Assembly (NCBI GenBank): GCA_963773085.1
Contig: CAVYZS010000001.1
Coordinates: 372,001-436,000, forward strand
Length of the DNA stretch: 64,000 nucleotides
Source of the DNA: JAENVT01 sp963773085
GTDB taxonomy: Bacteria; Actinomycetota; Acidimicrobiia; Acidimicrobiales; Ilumatobacteraceae
Direction: 5' to 3'
Part shown: positions 42,436 through 51,002 of the stretch, piece after piece
Numbering within the stretch: the stretch's first letter is position 1
Layout: each line of letters starts with the position of its first letter
Notes under the pieces: model-generated
Seen by the model: the letters and a program-made list of their open reading frames with translations, nothing else
What the model was told of the DNA's origin: nothing
The model's database searches: none
Made by a program: the position numbers and the translations under genes

Positions 42436-43485
42436 ATGACGGAGGAGCGGTCGGAGCAGCGCCCCCGCCCGCGAGATCGTGGCATCGTGATCGGGCTGCT
42501 GCCCACCGGCCTGCTCAACGCGATCACCGACGTGCCCGGTGTGCGCGTCGGCCACGTCACGATCGCCGGGCACTGCACGGGGGTGACTGCGATCGTGCCC
42601 GACACACTTGCGTCGATGTTCCACCAGCCGATGGCTGCCGGCACGGCGGTGCTCAACGGCGCCGGCGAATTGACCGGTTCGCTGACGATCCGCGAGTGGG
42701 GCACCGTGGAGACCCCGGTCGTGTTGACGGCCACGATGAGCGTCGGCATGGCCTATCAAGGTGTCGTCGAGGCCTTCTTACGGGAGGTGCCGGCAGTTGC
42801 CGATGACGTCGTGGCACCAGTGATCGGTGAATGTGACGACTCGTGGCTCAGTGATCCGTCGGCCATGGCGGTGAAGCCCGGCCACGTGTCCGAAGCGCTT
42901 GCCTCCGCGTCTGACGGACTGTTCGAAGGAGGCGCCATCGGTGCAGGCGCAGGTATGACCTGCCTGGGTTGGAAAGGCGGTATCGGCACCGCCTCGCGGG
43001 TCGTCGGCGATCACGTTCTCGGCACCCTCGTGCTGACCAACTTCGGAGCGCTCGAACGATTGACCGTGGGGGGCGTTCCGGTCGGGCAGCGATTCGCAGA
43101 ACGGGGCCGGACAGGTGAGCGTGAGGCACCGGAGGGCAGCTGCATCGTGGTGATCGCTACGAACGCGCCGATACTGCCCGCGCAGTGCGAGCGCCTCGCC
43201 CGCCGGGCTGGGCTCGGCCTCGCCCGAACCGGGTCGGTGGCCACGCATGGCAGCGGTGAGATCTTCGTCGCGTTCAGCACGGAGTGCCGGTTCGAGCGTG
43301 AGCGTCGTGGCAGGGTCACCCACGACGTGCTCTCCGATCGCGACCTCGACCAACTGTTCGCAGCCGCGGTCGAATCGACGGAGGAAGCGGTGCTCGACAG
43401 CCTGTTTCGGGCGACGACCACCACCGGCCGTCACGGTCGAATCGCCGAAGCCCTGCCGATCGACGAGATGCTGGCGTTGATGTGA
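42436..43485 (+). CDS. P1-family (DmpA/BapA-like) N-terminal nucleophile aminopeptidase
   Basis: This 349-aa member of the P1/S58 family self-cleaves to release an N-terminal Ser nucleophile. The cleavage site is visible as EGSCIVVIATNAPI (Gly-Ser at 43135-43140). Other landmarks are NAITDVPGVRVGHVTI, LNGAGELTGSLTIREWG, VLTATMSVGMAYQG and GAIGAGAGMTCLGWKGGIGTASR. Members remove N-terminal D- or beta-amino acids or cleave cyclic or amide-linked substrates. The start ATG 42436 is well inside an open frame that begins upstream. Its TGA stop overlaps the GTG of the next gene. Confidence 0.9.
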   Translation: MTEERSEQRPRPRDRGIVIGLLPTGLLNAITDVPGVRVGHVTIAGHCTGVTAIVPDTLASMFHQPMAAGTAVLNGAGELTGSLTIREWGTVETPVVLTATMSVGMAYQGVVEAFLREVPAVADDVVAPVIGECDDSWLSDPSAMAVKPGHVSEALASASDGLFEGGAIGAGAGMTCLGWKGGIGTASRVVGDHVLGTLVLTNFGALERLTVGGVPVGQRFAERGRTGEREAPEGSCIVVIATNAPILPAQCERLARRAGLGLARTGSVATHGSGEIFVAFSTECRFERERRGRVTHDVLSDRDLDQLFAAAVESTEEAVLDSLFRATTTTGRHGRIAEALPIDEMLALM

Positions 43486-44564
43486 ATTCCTCCGATGCGA
43501 CCGGAGTAAGTCTGTCGATGCCCGTGGTCGTCGCCCCGGATCACGTGCATCACGACGTTGCGTCAGGTGTGTGGTGTGGTGTCACCGAGCCCACCGACGA
43601 ATTGCCCGCACGTGCCGAGATCCTGGCTGCGGGATGCGCCTTGGCCGGGGCGCCACTGGTCGAGGCGGGCGACCATGGCCTCGCTGCGTTGCGGCGGGTA
43701 CACGACGAGCAGTTCCTCACGGTGCTGCAGACCGCCTACCAGCGATGGGTCGCCGACGGTCACCTGGACTCGCCTGGGATCCCGTACGTGACGCCGTACT
43801 TCTTTCCGCCTGTCGCCGGCCAGCACGGTGGTGATCGTCGCCGGGGTGCGGCGACGATCAGGGCAGAGATCGGCTATTACGCGATGGACACGTTGACATG
43901 CATCGGTGAGGGAACCTGGACCGGGGCAAAGGCCGCGGCCGACGCCGCAGCGACCGCTGCTGGTCTCGTGGTCGCCGGGCAGCGTGCGGCGTACGCGGTG
44001 TGCCGCCCACCGGGTCATCACGCCGGCCCGGCGTTCTTCGGTGGAAGCTGCTACCTCAACAACGCAGCGGTTGCCGCAGCCGAGTTGCGAGCAGGCGGCG
44101 CTGGCCGCGTCGCCATCATCGACATCGACGCCCACCACGGCAATGGCACCCAGGCCATCTTCTGGAACGACCCTGCAGTGTTCTACGGCTCCGTGCACGT
44201 CGACCCGGCAGCCGGTTGGTTCCCTCACACAGTGGGTCACGCCGACGAGATCGACGACACCGGCACGAACTGGAACATGCCGGTGCATACCCGAGCCGAT
44301 GACGGCGACTGGCTCAACGCCTGCACCTCGTTGCTCGCGGTTGTGCGCCGGTTCGAGCCGGAGAGCGTCGTCGTATCACTCGGCGTAGATGCCGCCGTCG
44401 ACGATCCGAACAGTCCGCTGCGCGTGACCGATCGAGGGTTCCAGGCGATCGGCCGACTGATCGCCGATCTCGATCGTCCAACCGTCTTCGTCCAGGAAGG
44501 CGGGTACGTGCTGTCGTCGCTGGCCGAGCACACATTGGCGGTGCTCACGGGTTTCGAATCCTGA
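43482..44564 (+). CDS. Histone-deacetylase-superfamily hydrolase (acetylpolyamine amidohydrolase-like)
   Basis: This 360-aa zinc amidohydrolase has VCRPPGHHAGPAFFGGSCYLNN (tandem catalytic His), AIIDIDAHHGNGTQAIFW (zinc Asp and His), VSLGVDAAVDDP (zinc Asp) and VFVQEGGYV. These are the full set for the HDAC/APAH superfamily, bacterial members of which deacetylate polyamines or other small amines. GTG 43482 overlaps the peptidase stop (GTGA), so it is coupled to it. The specific substrate is unknown. Confidence 0.9.
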   Translation: MNSSDATGVSLSMPVVVAPDHVHHDVASGVWCGVTEPTDELPARAEILAAGCALAGAPLVEAGDHGLAALRRVHDEQFLTVLQTAYQRWVADGHLDSPGIPYVTPYFFPPVAGQHGGDRRRGAATIRAEIGYYAMDTLTCIGEGTWTGAKAAADAAATAAGLVVAGQRAAYAVCRPPGHHAGPAFFGGSCYLNNAAVAAAELRAGGAGRVAIIDIDAHHGNGTQAIFWNDPAVFYGSVHVDPAAGWFPHTVGHADEIDDTGTNWNMPVHTRADDGDWLNACTSLLAVVRRFEPESVVVSLGVDAAVDDPNSPLRVTDRGFQAIGRLIADLDRPTVFVQEGGYVLSSLAEHTLAVLTGFES

Positions 44565-44586
44565 CCCGGTCGGTAGGCTTTCGCTC

Positions 44587-44862
44587 ATGGCCGTGACCGT
44601 TCGAATCCCCACCACGATGCGCCCGATTGCCGGCGGCGCCTCCTCCGTCCAGGTCGAGGGGGTCACGCTGGCCGACGTGCTGACCAACCTCGACACTGCG
44701 CACCCCGGTTTCCACGAGCGACTGTTCGACGAGACCGGCGCCCTGCGTAAGTTCGTCAACGTGTTCGTCGCCGACGACGATGTGCGTTACCTCGACGGTG
44801 TCGACACCAAGGTGCCCAACGGCGCGACCGTCAGCATCATCCCTGCCGTCGCCGGCGGCTGA
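44587..44862 (+). CDS. MoaD/ThiS-type ubiquitin-like small protein
   Basis: This 91-aa beta-grasp protein begins MAVTVRIPTTMRPIAGG, continues ...VEGVTLADVLTNLDTAHPGF, FVNVFVADDDVRYLDG and VPNGATVSIIPAVAGG, and ends in the Gly-Gly needed for adenylation and thiocarboxylation. Such proteins carry sulfur for cofactor or cysteine synthesis or modify proteins. No MoeB-like or JAMM partner is adjacent. It lies 22 bases after the amidohydrolase gene on the same strand. Confidence 0.9.
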   Translation: MAVTVRIPTTMRPIAGGASSVQVEGVTLADVLTNLDTAHPGFHERLFDETGALRKFVNVFVADDDVRYLDGVDTKVPNGATVSIIPAVAGG

Positions 44863-44955
44863 GTCCGGCAGCCCGGTAGCAGCCCATCGAGTGTCTGCTG
44901 CCCCACCCGGCGGTTTCAGGAAACACTCTGTCACCGAAGCTCTTCCCCGAACGGG

Positions 44956-44983
44956 AAGAGGACCCGCATCGCTGCGGGTCCTC
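44956..44983. terminator. Hairpin between the MoaD-like gene and groEL
   Basis: GAGGACCCGCA at 44958-44968 pairs exactly with TGCGGGTCCTC at 44973-44983 around the loop TCGC. It sits between the convergent ends of the MoaD-like gene and groEL, where a two-way terminator is expected. There is only a weak pyrimidine tail on either side. Confidence 0.75.
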
Positions 44984-45020
44984 CTCTCCGATTTGACGTG
45001 TTGTGCGTGAAAGCTGGGGA

Positions 45021-46643
45021 CTAGAAGTCCTCCATGCCTCCGCCGCCCATTCCGCCGCCTGCGTCCTTCTCCGGCTTGTCGGCGACGACAGCTTCGGTGG
45101 TGAGGAACAGGGCAGCAATCGATGCGGCGTTCTGCAGGGCAGAGCGAGTCACCTTGGCGGCGTCGATGACGCCGATCTTGACCAGGTCCTCGTAGACGCC
45201 GGTGGCGGCATTGAGTCCGTTGGCGCCCTTCAAGTGCCTGACCTTCTCGACGACGACGCCACCTTCCATGCCGGCGTTCTCGGCGATCTGCTTCAGTGGT
45301 GCTTCGAGGCTCTTGGACACCAGGCGGGCACCCGTGGCTTCATCGCCTTTCAGGCTGTCGGCAACAGCGTTGACGGCCGCCTGTGCACGCAGCAGCGCGA
45401 CTCCGCCGCCGGGGACGACGCCTTCTTCGATGGCGGCCTTGGTGGTCGACACGGCATCTTCGATGCGGTGCTTCTTCTCCTTGAGCTCGACCTCGGTGGC
45501 CGCTCCGACCTTCAGCACGGCGACGCCGCCGCTGAGCTTGGCGAGACGCTCCTGGAGTTTCTCACGGTCGTAGTCGCTGTCGGTGTTGTCGATCTCGGCC
45601 TTGATCTGGTTGATACGGCCCTTGATGTCGTCTTCCGTTCCGCCACCTTCGACGATGGTGGTCTCGTCCTTGGTGATGATGATCTTCTTGGCGCTGCCGA
45701 GCAGATCGAGCGTGGTGTTCTCCAGCTTGAGTCCGACTTCCTCGCTGATGACCTGTCCACCGGTGAGGATGGCCATGTCCTGCAGCATCGCCTTGCGGCG
45801 CTCGCCGAAGCCTGGAGCCTTGACGGCTGCGGACTTGAACGTGCCGCGGATCTTGTTGACGACCAGCGTGGCGAGGGCCTCGCCCTCGATGTCTTCGGCG
45901 ATGATGACCAGCGGGCGACCGCCCTGCATGACCTTCTCGAGCACCGGCAGCATGTCGCGCACCGACGAGATCTTCGACGAAACGAGGAGGACGTACGGGT
46001 CCTCGAGTGAGGCCTCCATACGCTCCATGTCGGTGGCGAAGTACGGCGAGATGTAGCCCTTGTCGAAGCGCATGCCCTCGACGAGGTCCATCTCCATACC
46101 GAAGGTCTGGCTTTCCTCGACGGTGATGACGCCGTCCTTGCCGACCTTGTCGATGGCCTCGGAGATCATCTGACCGATCTCGTCGTCGGCAGCCGAGATC
46201 GATGCAACCTGGGCGATCTGATCCTTCGAGTCGACTTCCTTGGCGAGCGCCTTGATCGACGCCACTGCGGCGTCGACGGCTGCCTCGATGCCCTTCTTGA
46301 GGGTCATCGGGTTGGCTCCGGCGGCTACGTTGCGCAGTCCCTCGTGAACCATGCTCCACGCCAACACGGTGGCCGTGGTGGTGCCGTCACCGGCGACGTC
46401 GTCGGTCTTCTTGGCGACCTCTTTGACGAGCTCGGCGCCGATCTTCTCGTATGGATCCTCGAGGTCGATCTCCTTGGCGATGGACACGCCGTCATTGGTG
46501 ATGGTGGGCGCGCCCCACTTCTTCTCCAGGACGACGTTGCGGCCCTTTGGCCCGAGGGTGACGCGCACCGCGTCGGCGAGCTTGTTCATGCCAGCTTCGA
46601 GTGCGCGACGAGCCTGCTCGTCGAATGCGATCATTTTCGCCAT
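45021..46643 (-). CDS. groL: Chaperonin GroEL (60 kDa)
   Basis: This 540-aa ATP-dependent folding chaperone forms double heptameric rings. Landmarks are AVRVTLGPKGRNVVLEKKWG, the nucleotide site AGDGTTTATVLAWSMV, KDGVITVEESQTF, AVKAPGFGERRKAMLQD and the C-terminal GGMGGGGMEDF. ATG 46643 follows GGAGG; the upstream in-frame ATG at 46658 is less likely. A CIRCE operator lies 57 bases upstream. No groES gene is nearby, which fits the second, stand-alone groEL of actinobacteria. Confidence 0.97.
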   Translation of the reverse strand: MAKMIAFDEQARRALEAGMNKLADAVRVTLGPKGRNVVLEKKWGAPTITNDGVSIAKEIDLEDPYEKIGAELVKEVAKKTDDVAGDGTTTATVLAWSMVHEGLRNVAAGANPMTLKKGIEAAVDAAVASIKALAKEVDSKDQIAQVASISAADDEIGQMISEAIDKVGKDGVITVEESQTFGMEMDLVEGMRFDKGYISPYFATDMERMEASLEDPYVLLVSSKISSVRDMLPVLEKVMQGGRPLVIIAEDIEGEALATLVVNKIRGTFKSAAVKAPGFGERRKAMLQDMAILTGGQVISEEVGLKLENTTLDLLGSAKKIIITKDETTIVEGGGTEDDIKGRINQIKAEIDNTDSDYDREKLQERLAKLSGGVAVLKVGAATEVELKEKKHRIEDAVSTTKAAIEEGVVPGGGVALLRAQAAVNAVADSLKGDEATGARLVSKSLEAPLKQIAENAGMEGGVVVEKVRHLKGANGLNAATGVYEDLVKIGVIDAAKVTRSALQNAASIAALFLTTEAVVADKPEKDAGGGMGGGGMEDF

Positions 46644-46699
46644 TACTTGTGCCTCCACGATGAGGGGTTGATGTCATTCGCACTCACAGTGCGAGAGTG

Positions 46700-46726
46700 C
46701 TAGCACTCTAGACCGTCGAGTGCTAA
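46700..46726 (-). promoter_or_regulatory. CIRCE heat-shock operator (HrcA site)
   Basis: On the minus strand the sequence reads TTAGCACTC, nine bases, GAGTGCTAG, matching the CIRCE consensus TTAGCACTC-N9-GAGTGCTAA with one end mismatch. It lies just before groEL, so the gene should be repressed by HrcA and induced by heat. hrcA itself is not in the window. Confidence 0.95.
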
Positions 46727-46741
46727 TCCGGCAACCCTGCT

Positions 46742-47121
46742 GGTGGGCCTCACTCGCCTCCGCTGCGCTTCGGCTCTTCGGCCTGGGCCTTCGGCCTGGG
46801 TTCACGGCTGCCGGGTCTGGCATCCCGACTGGTGGGCCTCACTCGCCTCCGCTGCGCTTCGGCTCTTCGGCCTGGGCCTTCGGCGTGGCACTCGCCTCCC
46901 TCCTGGTCCGGCGCCTCCGCTGCGCTTCGGCTCTTCGGCCTGGGCCTTCGGCGTGGGATGCCGGTCAGGGATGCCGGTCAGTCGGGCGCGAAATCGGTAG
47001 CAGCAGTGCTCACATCGCTCCCGACCGGATCCAACGGGTTCGATTTCGGTGCTGGCAGTACCGGAATCGCGCCCAACCACACCCGCCGACACTCCGCTGC
47101 GCTTCGGCTCTTCGGCGTGGG
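46742..47121 (+). repeat. Cluster of four direct repeats upstream of the FAD oxidoreductase gene
   Basis: A 54-base unit at 46742-46795 is repeated exactly at 46831-46884. Its 39-base core (CCTCCGCTGCGCTTCGGCTC ...) recurs at 46914-46952, and a shortened copy (about 30 bases) lies at 47092-47121. Copies contain small internal palindromes (GGCCTGGGCC; CTTCGGC steps). Spacing is irregular and spacers are repeats themselves, so this is not a CRISPR. The roughly 440-base gap between groEL and the next gene holds no supported gene. Confidence 0.85.
46984..47074. repeat. 91-bp inverted element with GGGCGCGA...TCGCGCCC ends
   Basis: The left end GGGCGCGAAATCGGTAGCAG and the right end (GCTGGCAG TACCGGAATCGCGCCC) are imperfect inverted copies over about 24 bases. 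The right end, read on the minus strand, begins GGGCGCGATTCCGG, identical to the start of the two 39-bp elements at 21598-21688. It is placed inside the direct-repeat cluster, between groEL and the FAD oxidoreductase gene. Confidence 0.7.
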
Positions 47122-47181
47122 TGTCACGCTCTCCGTGTCGGCGCGGTATCGGCCGGGATGAGGTGCCGTTAGTGTCGGGAT

Positions 47182-48628
47182 GTGGACGTGGCGGTGGTCG
47201 GAGGAGGTGTTGCCGGGCTCGGCGGCGCGCTGGCGTTGGCCCGGCGCGGCCACACCGTCACGGTGTTCGAGCGCGACGACACACCCATGCCTCACTCCGC
47301 CGACGAGGCGTTCGACTGGGACCGGCGTGGTGCCCCGCAGGTTCGGCACAGCCACGCCTTCCTGGCCCGCCTGGTCGGCCTGCTGAAGTCGGATTACCCC
47401 GACATCTATCAACAACTCCTCGATGAAGGCGCCACGGAGATGCGTTTCGGCGACGACCTTCCCGCGACCATCACGAACTTCGAGCGCCAAGCTGCCGATG
47501 ACGAGCTGAACATGTTGGCGTGTCGTCGCACCACGTTCGAATGGGTCTTGCGCCGTGCCGCCCTGGCCGAGGGCCGCGTCGAGTTTCGCACCGGCGTTGC
47601 CGTCACCGGGTTGACGTCAGAACCAAGACCCGCCGTTCCACGCGTGACCGGTGTGCGACTTGCAGACGGCAGTGAAACAGCATGCGATCTCGTGGTCGTC
47701 GCCGCCGGACGGCGCAGTGCCTTGCCCGACTGGCTGAGCGAGATCGGCTGCGCGCCGATCGGCGACGAGATCGACGACACCGGGATCGTCTACTTCAGCC
47801 GGTTCTATCGATTGCGCGACGGCGCCATCAAGCCACCCCGCTACCGGTCCGATCGGCGGTGATCTCGGATACCTCAAGTACGGCGTGTTCGTCGGTGACA
47901 ATCGCACGTTCTCGGTCACTTTGGCGACCCCGACGGCCGACCAGGAACTGCGCAAGCGGCTGATGGAACCCGATACCTTCGACTGTTGCGCTCGTCAGTT
48001 GGTGGCCACGGCACCGTGGCTCGACGGCCGCGCCGTACCGATCACCGAGTCCGTGCATGCGATGGCCGGCCTGGTCAACCTGTGGCGGCAGTACGTCATC
48101 GACGGTCGTCCGGTGGCAACGGGGTTCATCCCCATCGGCGATGCCGTGCTGTGCACGAATCCGCTCTATGGACGGGGTTGTTCGACAGCCTTCTGGGGGG
48201 CGCATCTGATGGTTGCCGCAATCGACGACAACCCTGGTGATCCCGAGCGCATGATGCTGGCCTACGACTCGACGCTTCGTGCTCAGATCCACCCCTGGTA
48301 CCGGGCCAGTGTCGAGCAGGATGCCGAGGCCCGGCGTGTCGCCGCGGCGCTCCTGGCCGGTGAAGATCCCGATGGCGATGCCTCCGACCAGCGCACTTTC
48401 ATGCGCGCTGTGTTCCGCGATGGCCTGCTGCCGGCGCTGCGCCGCGACGTCGTGGTGCTTCGGGCGTTCTTCCGCAGCCTCAACCTGCTGACCGCACCCG
48501 ACGCGATGCTCAAGGATCCCGACGTCGGCGCCCGGGTGCTGAGCGTGTGGCAGGACCGCGACAACCGTCCACCCGAGCCTGCGCTCGGACCCAAACGGCG
48601 AGCGGATCTACTGGCCTTGCTTACCTGA
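47182..48628 (+). CDS. FAD-dependent oxidoreductase (geranylgeranyl-reductase / monooxygenase-like), frameshifted
   Basis: This flavoprotein of about 480 aa starts MDVAVVGGGVAGLGGALALARRGHTV with the Rossmann GxGxxG and an Arg-containing dinucleotide loop (VFERDD). QVRHSHAFLARL and LACRRTTFEWVLRRAA follow, as in PHBH-fold monooxygenases. DLVVVAAGRRSALPDW is the second motif. The frame slips near 47843 (CCCCGCTACCGG): PPR continues as TGPIGGDLGYLKYGVF, then FIPIGDAVLCTNPLYGRGCS, the FAD GD motif, and ends at 48628. The substrate is unknown. The first frame alone ends at 47862, losing the FAD GD motif, so a sequencing slip is likely. Confidence 0.82.
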
Positions 48629-49438
48629 ATCGTTGACGATGGCGGACATGTTCTGGAGAACATCGCGTAGCTCCGCAGCACCTGGTAGCTCGCCGAGTTC
48701 GGTTTCCTCCAGCCGCGAATCGTCGAGCATCAGCCAGACGATGAGACCGAGCACGGCGCCGATCATCGGGAAGAGGATGAACGCCCATAGCTGCTGCAGC
48801 GCCTCCGTGCGCGTGTCGGCGAACAGGGCGGTGGCGAGGCTTCGCAAGGGGTTGACCGAGGTGTTGTCGACCGGGATCGAGATCAGGTGGATCACCGTCA
48901 AGGTGACTCCCAACGCTAGACCTCCCATGCCTGGGGCGAACTTCTTGGTCGTCGTGAACAAGTAGACCATCACCAGCAGCCCTGTCAGTAGCACCTCGAC
49001 GACGATCGTCGAACCGAGCCCGTAGTACTTGCCGGACCACAGGTTGGCGTCGAACTGACCACGTCGGAAGCCCTCCTTGCCGCTGGCGATTCCGTAGATG
49101 ACGGCCGCGCCACCGACTGCACCGACCACCTGACCGATGCAGGCGTACACCGCGTGGGGTCTGTCGACCTTGCGTGCCAACAGCATGCCGAGCGTGACGG
49201 CCGGGTTGAGGTGGCACCCGGAGATCGGCCCGACCACGTAATACATGACCATCAGCGACAGCCCGAATCCCATGGCGACGATCAGCAGCTTGACCAGGGC
49301 CGCACCGGTCGATGCGTCACCTTCGGGCAGCAGGCCGAGTGCAGGCAACAGGATCGCCACCCCCGGGCCACCGAGCATCAAGACCATTGTGCCCACCATC
49401 TCGGCGGCGAGGATGCGACTGTTGTTCCGCGGTTCCAT
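48608..49438 (-). CDS. Aquaporin/MIP-family channel
   Basis: This 276-aa MIP channel has six helices. The first half-helix motif is GCHLNPAVTLGMLL (NPA intact). The second is NTSVNPLRSLATALF (NPL instead of NPA, with Arg of the selectivity filter following). EMVGTMVLMLGGPGVA is the first helix. The long loop between the halves (KEGFRRGQFDANLWSGKYYG) is AqpZ-like. It conducts water or small solutes. A C-terminal cytoplasmic tail of about 40 residues is acidic. It overlaps the convergent FAD gene by 21 bases. Confidence 0.9.
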   Translation of the reverse strand: MEPRNNSRILAAEMVGTMVLMLGGPGVAILLPALGLLPEGDASTGAALVKLLIVAMGFGLSLMVMYYVVGPISGCHLNPAVTLGMLLARKVDRPHAVYACIGQVVGAVGGAAVIYGIASGKEGFRRGQFDANLWSGKYYGLGSTIVVEVLLTGLLVMVYLFTTTKKFAPGMGGLALGVTLTVIHLISIPVDNTSVNPLRSLATALFADTRTEALQQLWAFILFPMIGAVLGLIVWLMLDDSRLEETELGELPGAAELRDVLQNMSAIVNDSGKQGQ

Positions 49439-49499
49439 GGCCAGACCATATTCCTTCGTGCATCACCGAACGCCTGATCCTCGGGTACCTTCCTGTGGC

Positions 49500-50303
49500 A
49501 TGGCTCGTCGCCGCAGTGAGTCGCTGCTCGTCACCGTGTACGAACGCGGTGCTCTGCGACGCCGACCCGACGAACTGATCGTCGAGGAGCCGATGACCAT
49601 CCAACTCGACGGCGCGATCGTCAGCACAACGATGCGCACTCCTGGCAACGATTACGAGCTTGCCGCTGGGTTCTGCTTCAGTGACGGCCTACTCGGTGGG
49701 GCGAGGGTCACCGGGGTGCGATATTGCGCCGACGGAGCCGCCAGCGAGAGCCAGTTCAATGTCGTCACCGTGGAAACCGGCGGCCGTGCTCCGGTGCCCA
49801 CCCCGCGCCTGGGCACCACGACGAGCAGCTGCGGGTTGTGCGGTAACGATGCCATCGATGCCTTGTGCGACCGCCTGCAGCCGCTCCCATCGACGCCGGC
49901 GATCTCGCTCGATGTCCTGGCTGCGATGCCGTCATCAGTGCTCACCGGCCAAGGACTGTTCTCGACCACCGGCGCAGTGCACGCCGCAGCGGCGTTCTCG
50001 CCGCGCGGTGAGGTGCTCACGACCCGGGAAGACGTCGGCCGTCACAACGCAGTCGACAAGGTGGTCGGCCGCATGTTGCTCGATGGTCAGCTTCCGGCCA
50101 CCGGTCTCGGTCTGTTCGTCAGCGGGCGGGCCAGCTTCGAGCTGGCGCAGAAGGCCTGGGCAGCAGGATTCGGCACGTTGGTTGCGGTCAGTGCTCCCAC
50201 GGCGCTCGCTGTGCAAACGGCCCGCCGTGCCGGTCTGACCTTGGCCGGGTTCGTTCGTGGACAGCGCCTCAACATCTATGCGCCTGAACGGATGCAGCTC
50301 TAG
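49500..50303 (+). CDS. fdhD: Formate dehydrogenase accessory sulfurtransferase FdhD
   Basis: FdhD passes sulfur to the molybdenum/tungsten cofactor of formate dehydrogenase. This 267-aa protein shows EEPMTIQLDGAIVSTTMRTPGNDYELAAGFCF at the start, the reactive CxxC in TTTSSCGLCGNDA, EVLTTREDVGRHNAVDKVVG and LGLFVSGRASFELAQKA. The start is ATG 49500. No formate dehydrogenase subunit is in the window. It lies 9 bases before the chdC start, so the two may be co-transcribed. Confidence 0.95.
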   Translation: MARRRSESLLVTVYERGALRRRPDELIVEEPMTIQLDGAIVSTTMRTPGNDYELAAGFCFSDGLLGGARVTGVRYCADGAASESQFNVVTVETGGRAPVPTPRLGTTTSSCGLCGNDAIDALCDRLQPLPSTPAISLDVLAAMPSSVLTGQGLFSTTGAVHAAAAFSPRGEVLTTREDVGRHNAVDKVVGRMLLDGQLPATGLGLFVSGRASFELAQKAWAAGFGTLVAVSAPTALAVQTARRAGLTLAGFVRGQRLNIYAPERMQL

Positions 50304-50312
50304 CCTGGAGCC

Positions 50313-51002
50313 ATGAAGAGCGAACCTGTCTCGCCGTCCGCCGGTGTCGGCGTACTGCATCTGTTCTGCAAGCCGACTCCCATGTTCGACGCCGAGGCGG
50401 TCGTCGCGGCGGTGAAGGCGGCCCAGGATGCCGGTTGCCAGGTCGTGACGGTGGCGATGCTCGGCCACAAGTGTGATGCCGCGGTGATGGCCGTGCATGC
50501 GGATCTTCGCGAGCTACGTGCTCTGCAGACCGGTGTGCAGCATGCCGGGCTCGACGTCGTCGATTCGTATGTCAGCATCACCGAGGTCAGCGAGTACGCG
50601 GCGCAGATGCCCGAGGAGATGAAGCGACCCAGGCTGTATCCGACCATCCCGCCGACCCACGTCGATCATGCGATGCCGGCTTGGTGCTTCTACCCGATGA
50701 GCAAGCGCCGCGATGGCGACGTCAACTGGTTCACCCTGCCGTACGACACGCGCAGCGAGTTGATGCAGGAACACGGCGCAAGCGGTCGCAAGTTCGCCGG
50801 TCGGATCGCCCAATACATCACCGCATCGACGGGGCTCGACGACTACGAATGGGGTGTCACGTTGTTCGCTGAGCATCCCGACGACCTGAAGGAGGTGGTC
50901 TACACCATGCGCTTCGATCAGGCATCAGCGGTGTACGCCGAGTTCGGGCCGTTCTACACCGGCATTGTGACGCCGGTCGAGGAACTGGTTCGCGCCATCT
51001 AG
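50313..51002 (+). CDS. chdC: Coproheme decarboxylase (HemQ/ChdC)
   Basis: This enzyme performs the last step of the coproporphyrin-dependent heme pathway of actinobacteria, converting Fe-coproporphyrin III to heme b with H2O2. The protein is 229 aa. WCFYPMSKRRDGDVNWFTLP contains the catalytic Tyr and the propionate-binding residues. MQEHGASGRKFAGRIAQYIT contains the proximal His. DYEWGVTLFAEHPDDLKEVVY and FGPFYTGI close the dimeric chlorite-dismutase fold. The start is ATG 50313. It overlaps the convergent binding-protein gene by 4 bases. Confidence 0.95.
   Translation: MKSEPVSPSAGVGVLHLFCKPTPMFDAEAVVAAVKAAQDAGCQVVTVAMLGHKCDAAVMAVHADLRELRALQTGVQHAGLDVVDSYVSITEVSEYAAQMPEEMKRPRLYPTIPPTHVDHAMPAWCFYPMSKRRDGDVNWFTLPYDTRSELMQEHGASGRKFAGRIAQYITASTGLDDYEWGVTLFAEHPDDLKEVVYTMRFDQASAVYAEFGPFYTGIVTPVEELVRAI

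Noticed and set aside
45003..46010. 335-codon plus-strand open frame opposite groEL
   Set aside because: It is antisense to groEL, and its Gly/Asp/Val-rich translation is a known kind of GC shadow.
46742..47121. CRISPR array
   Set aside because: Repeats are irregular in length and spacing, spacers are not unique, and no cas gene is present.
2503..47850. Programmed ribosomal frameshifting at the slip sites
   Set aside because: The genes are unrelated, sites lack a common slippery heptamer or downstream structure, and these families are not known to use frameshifting.
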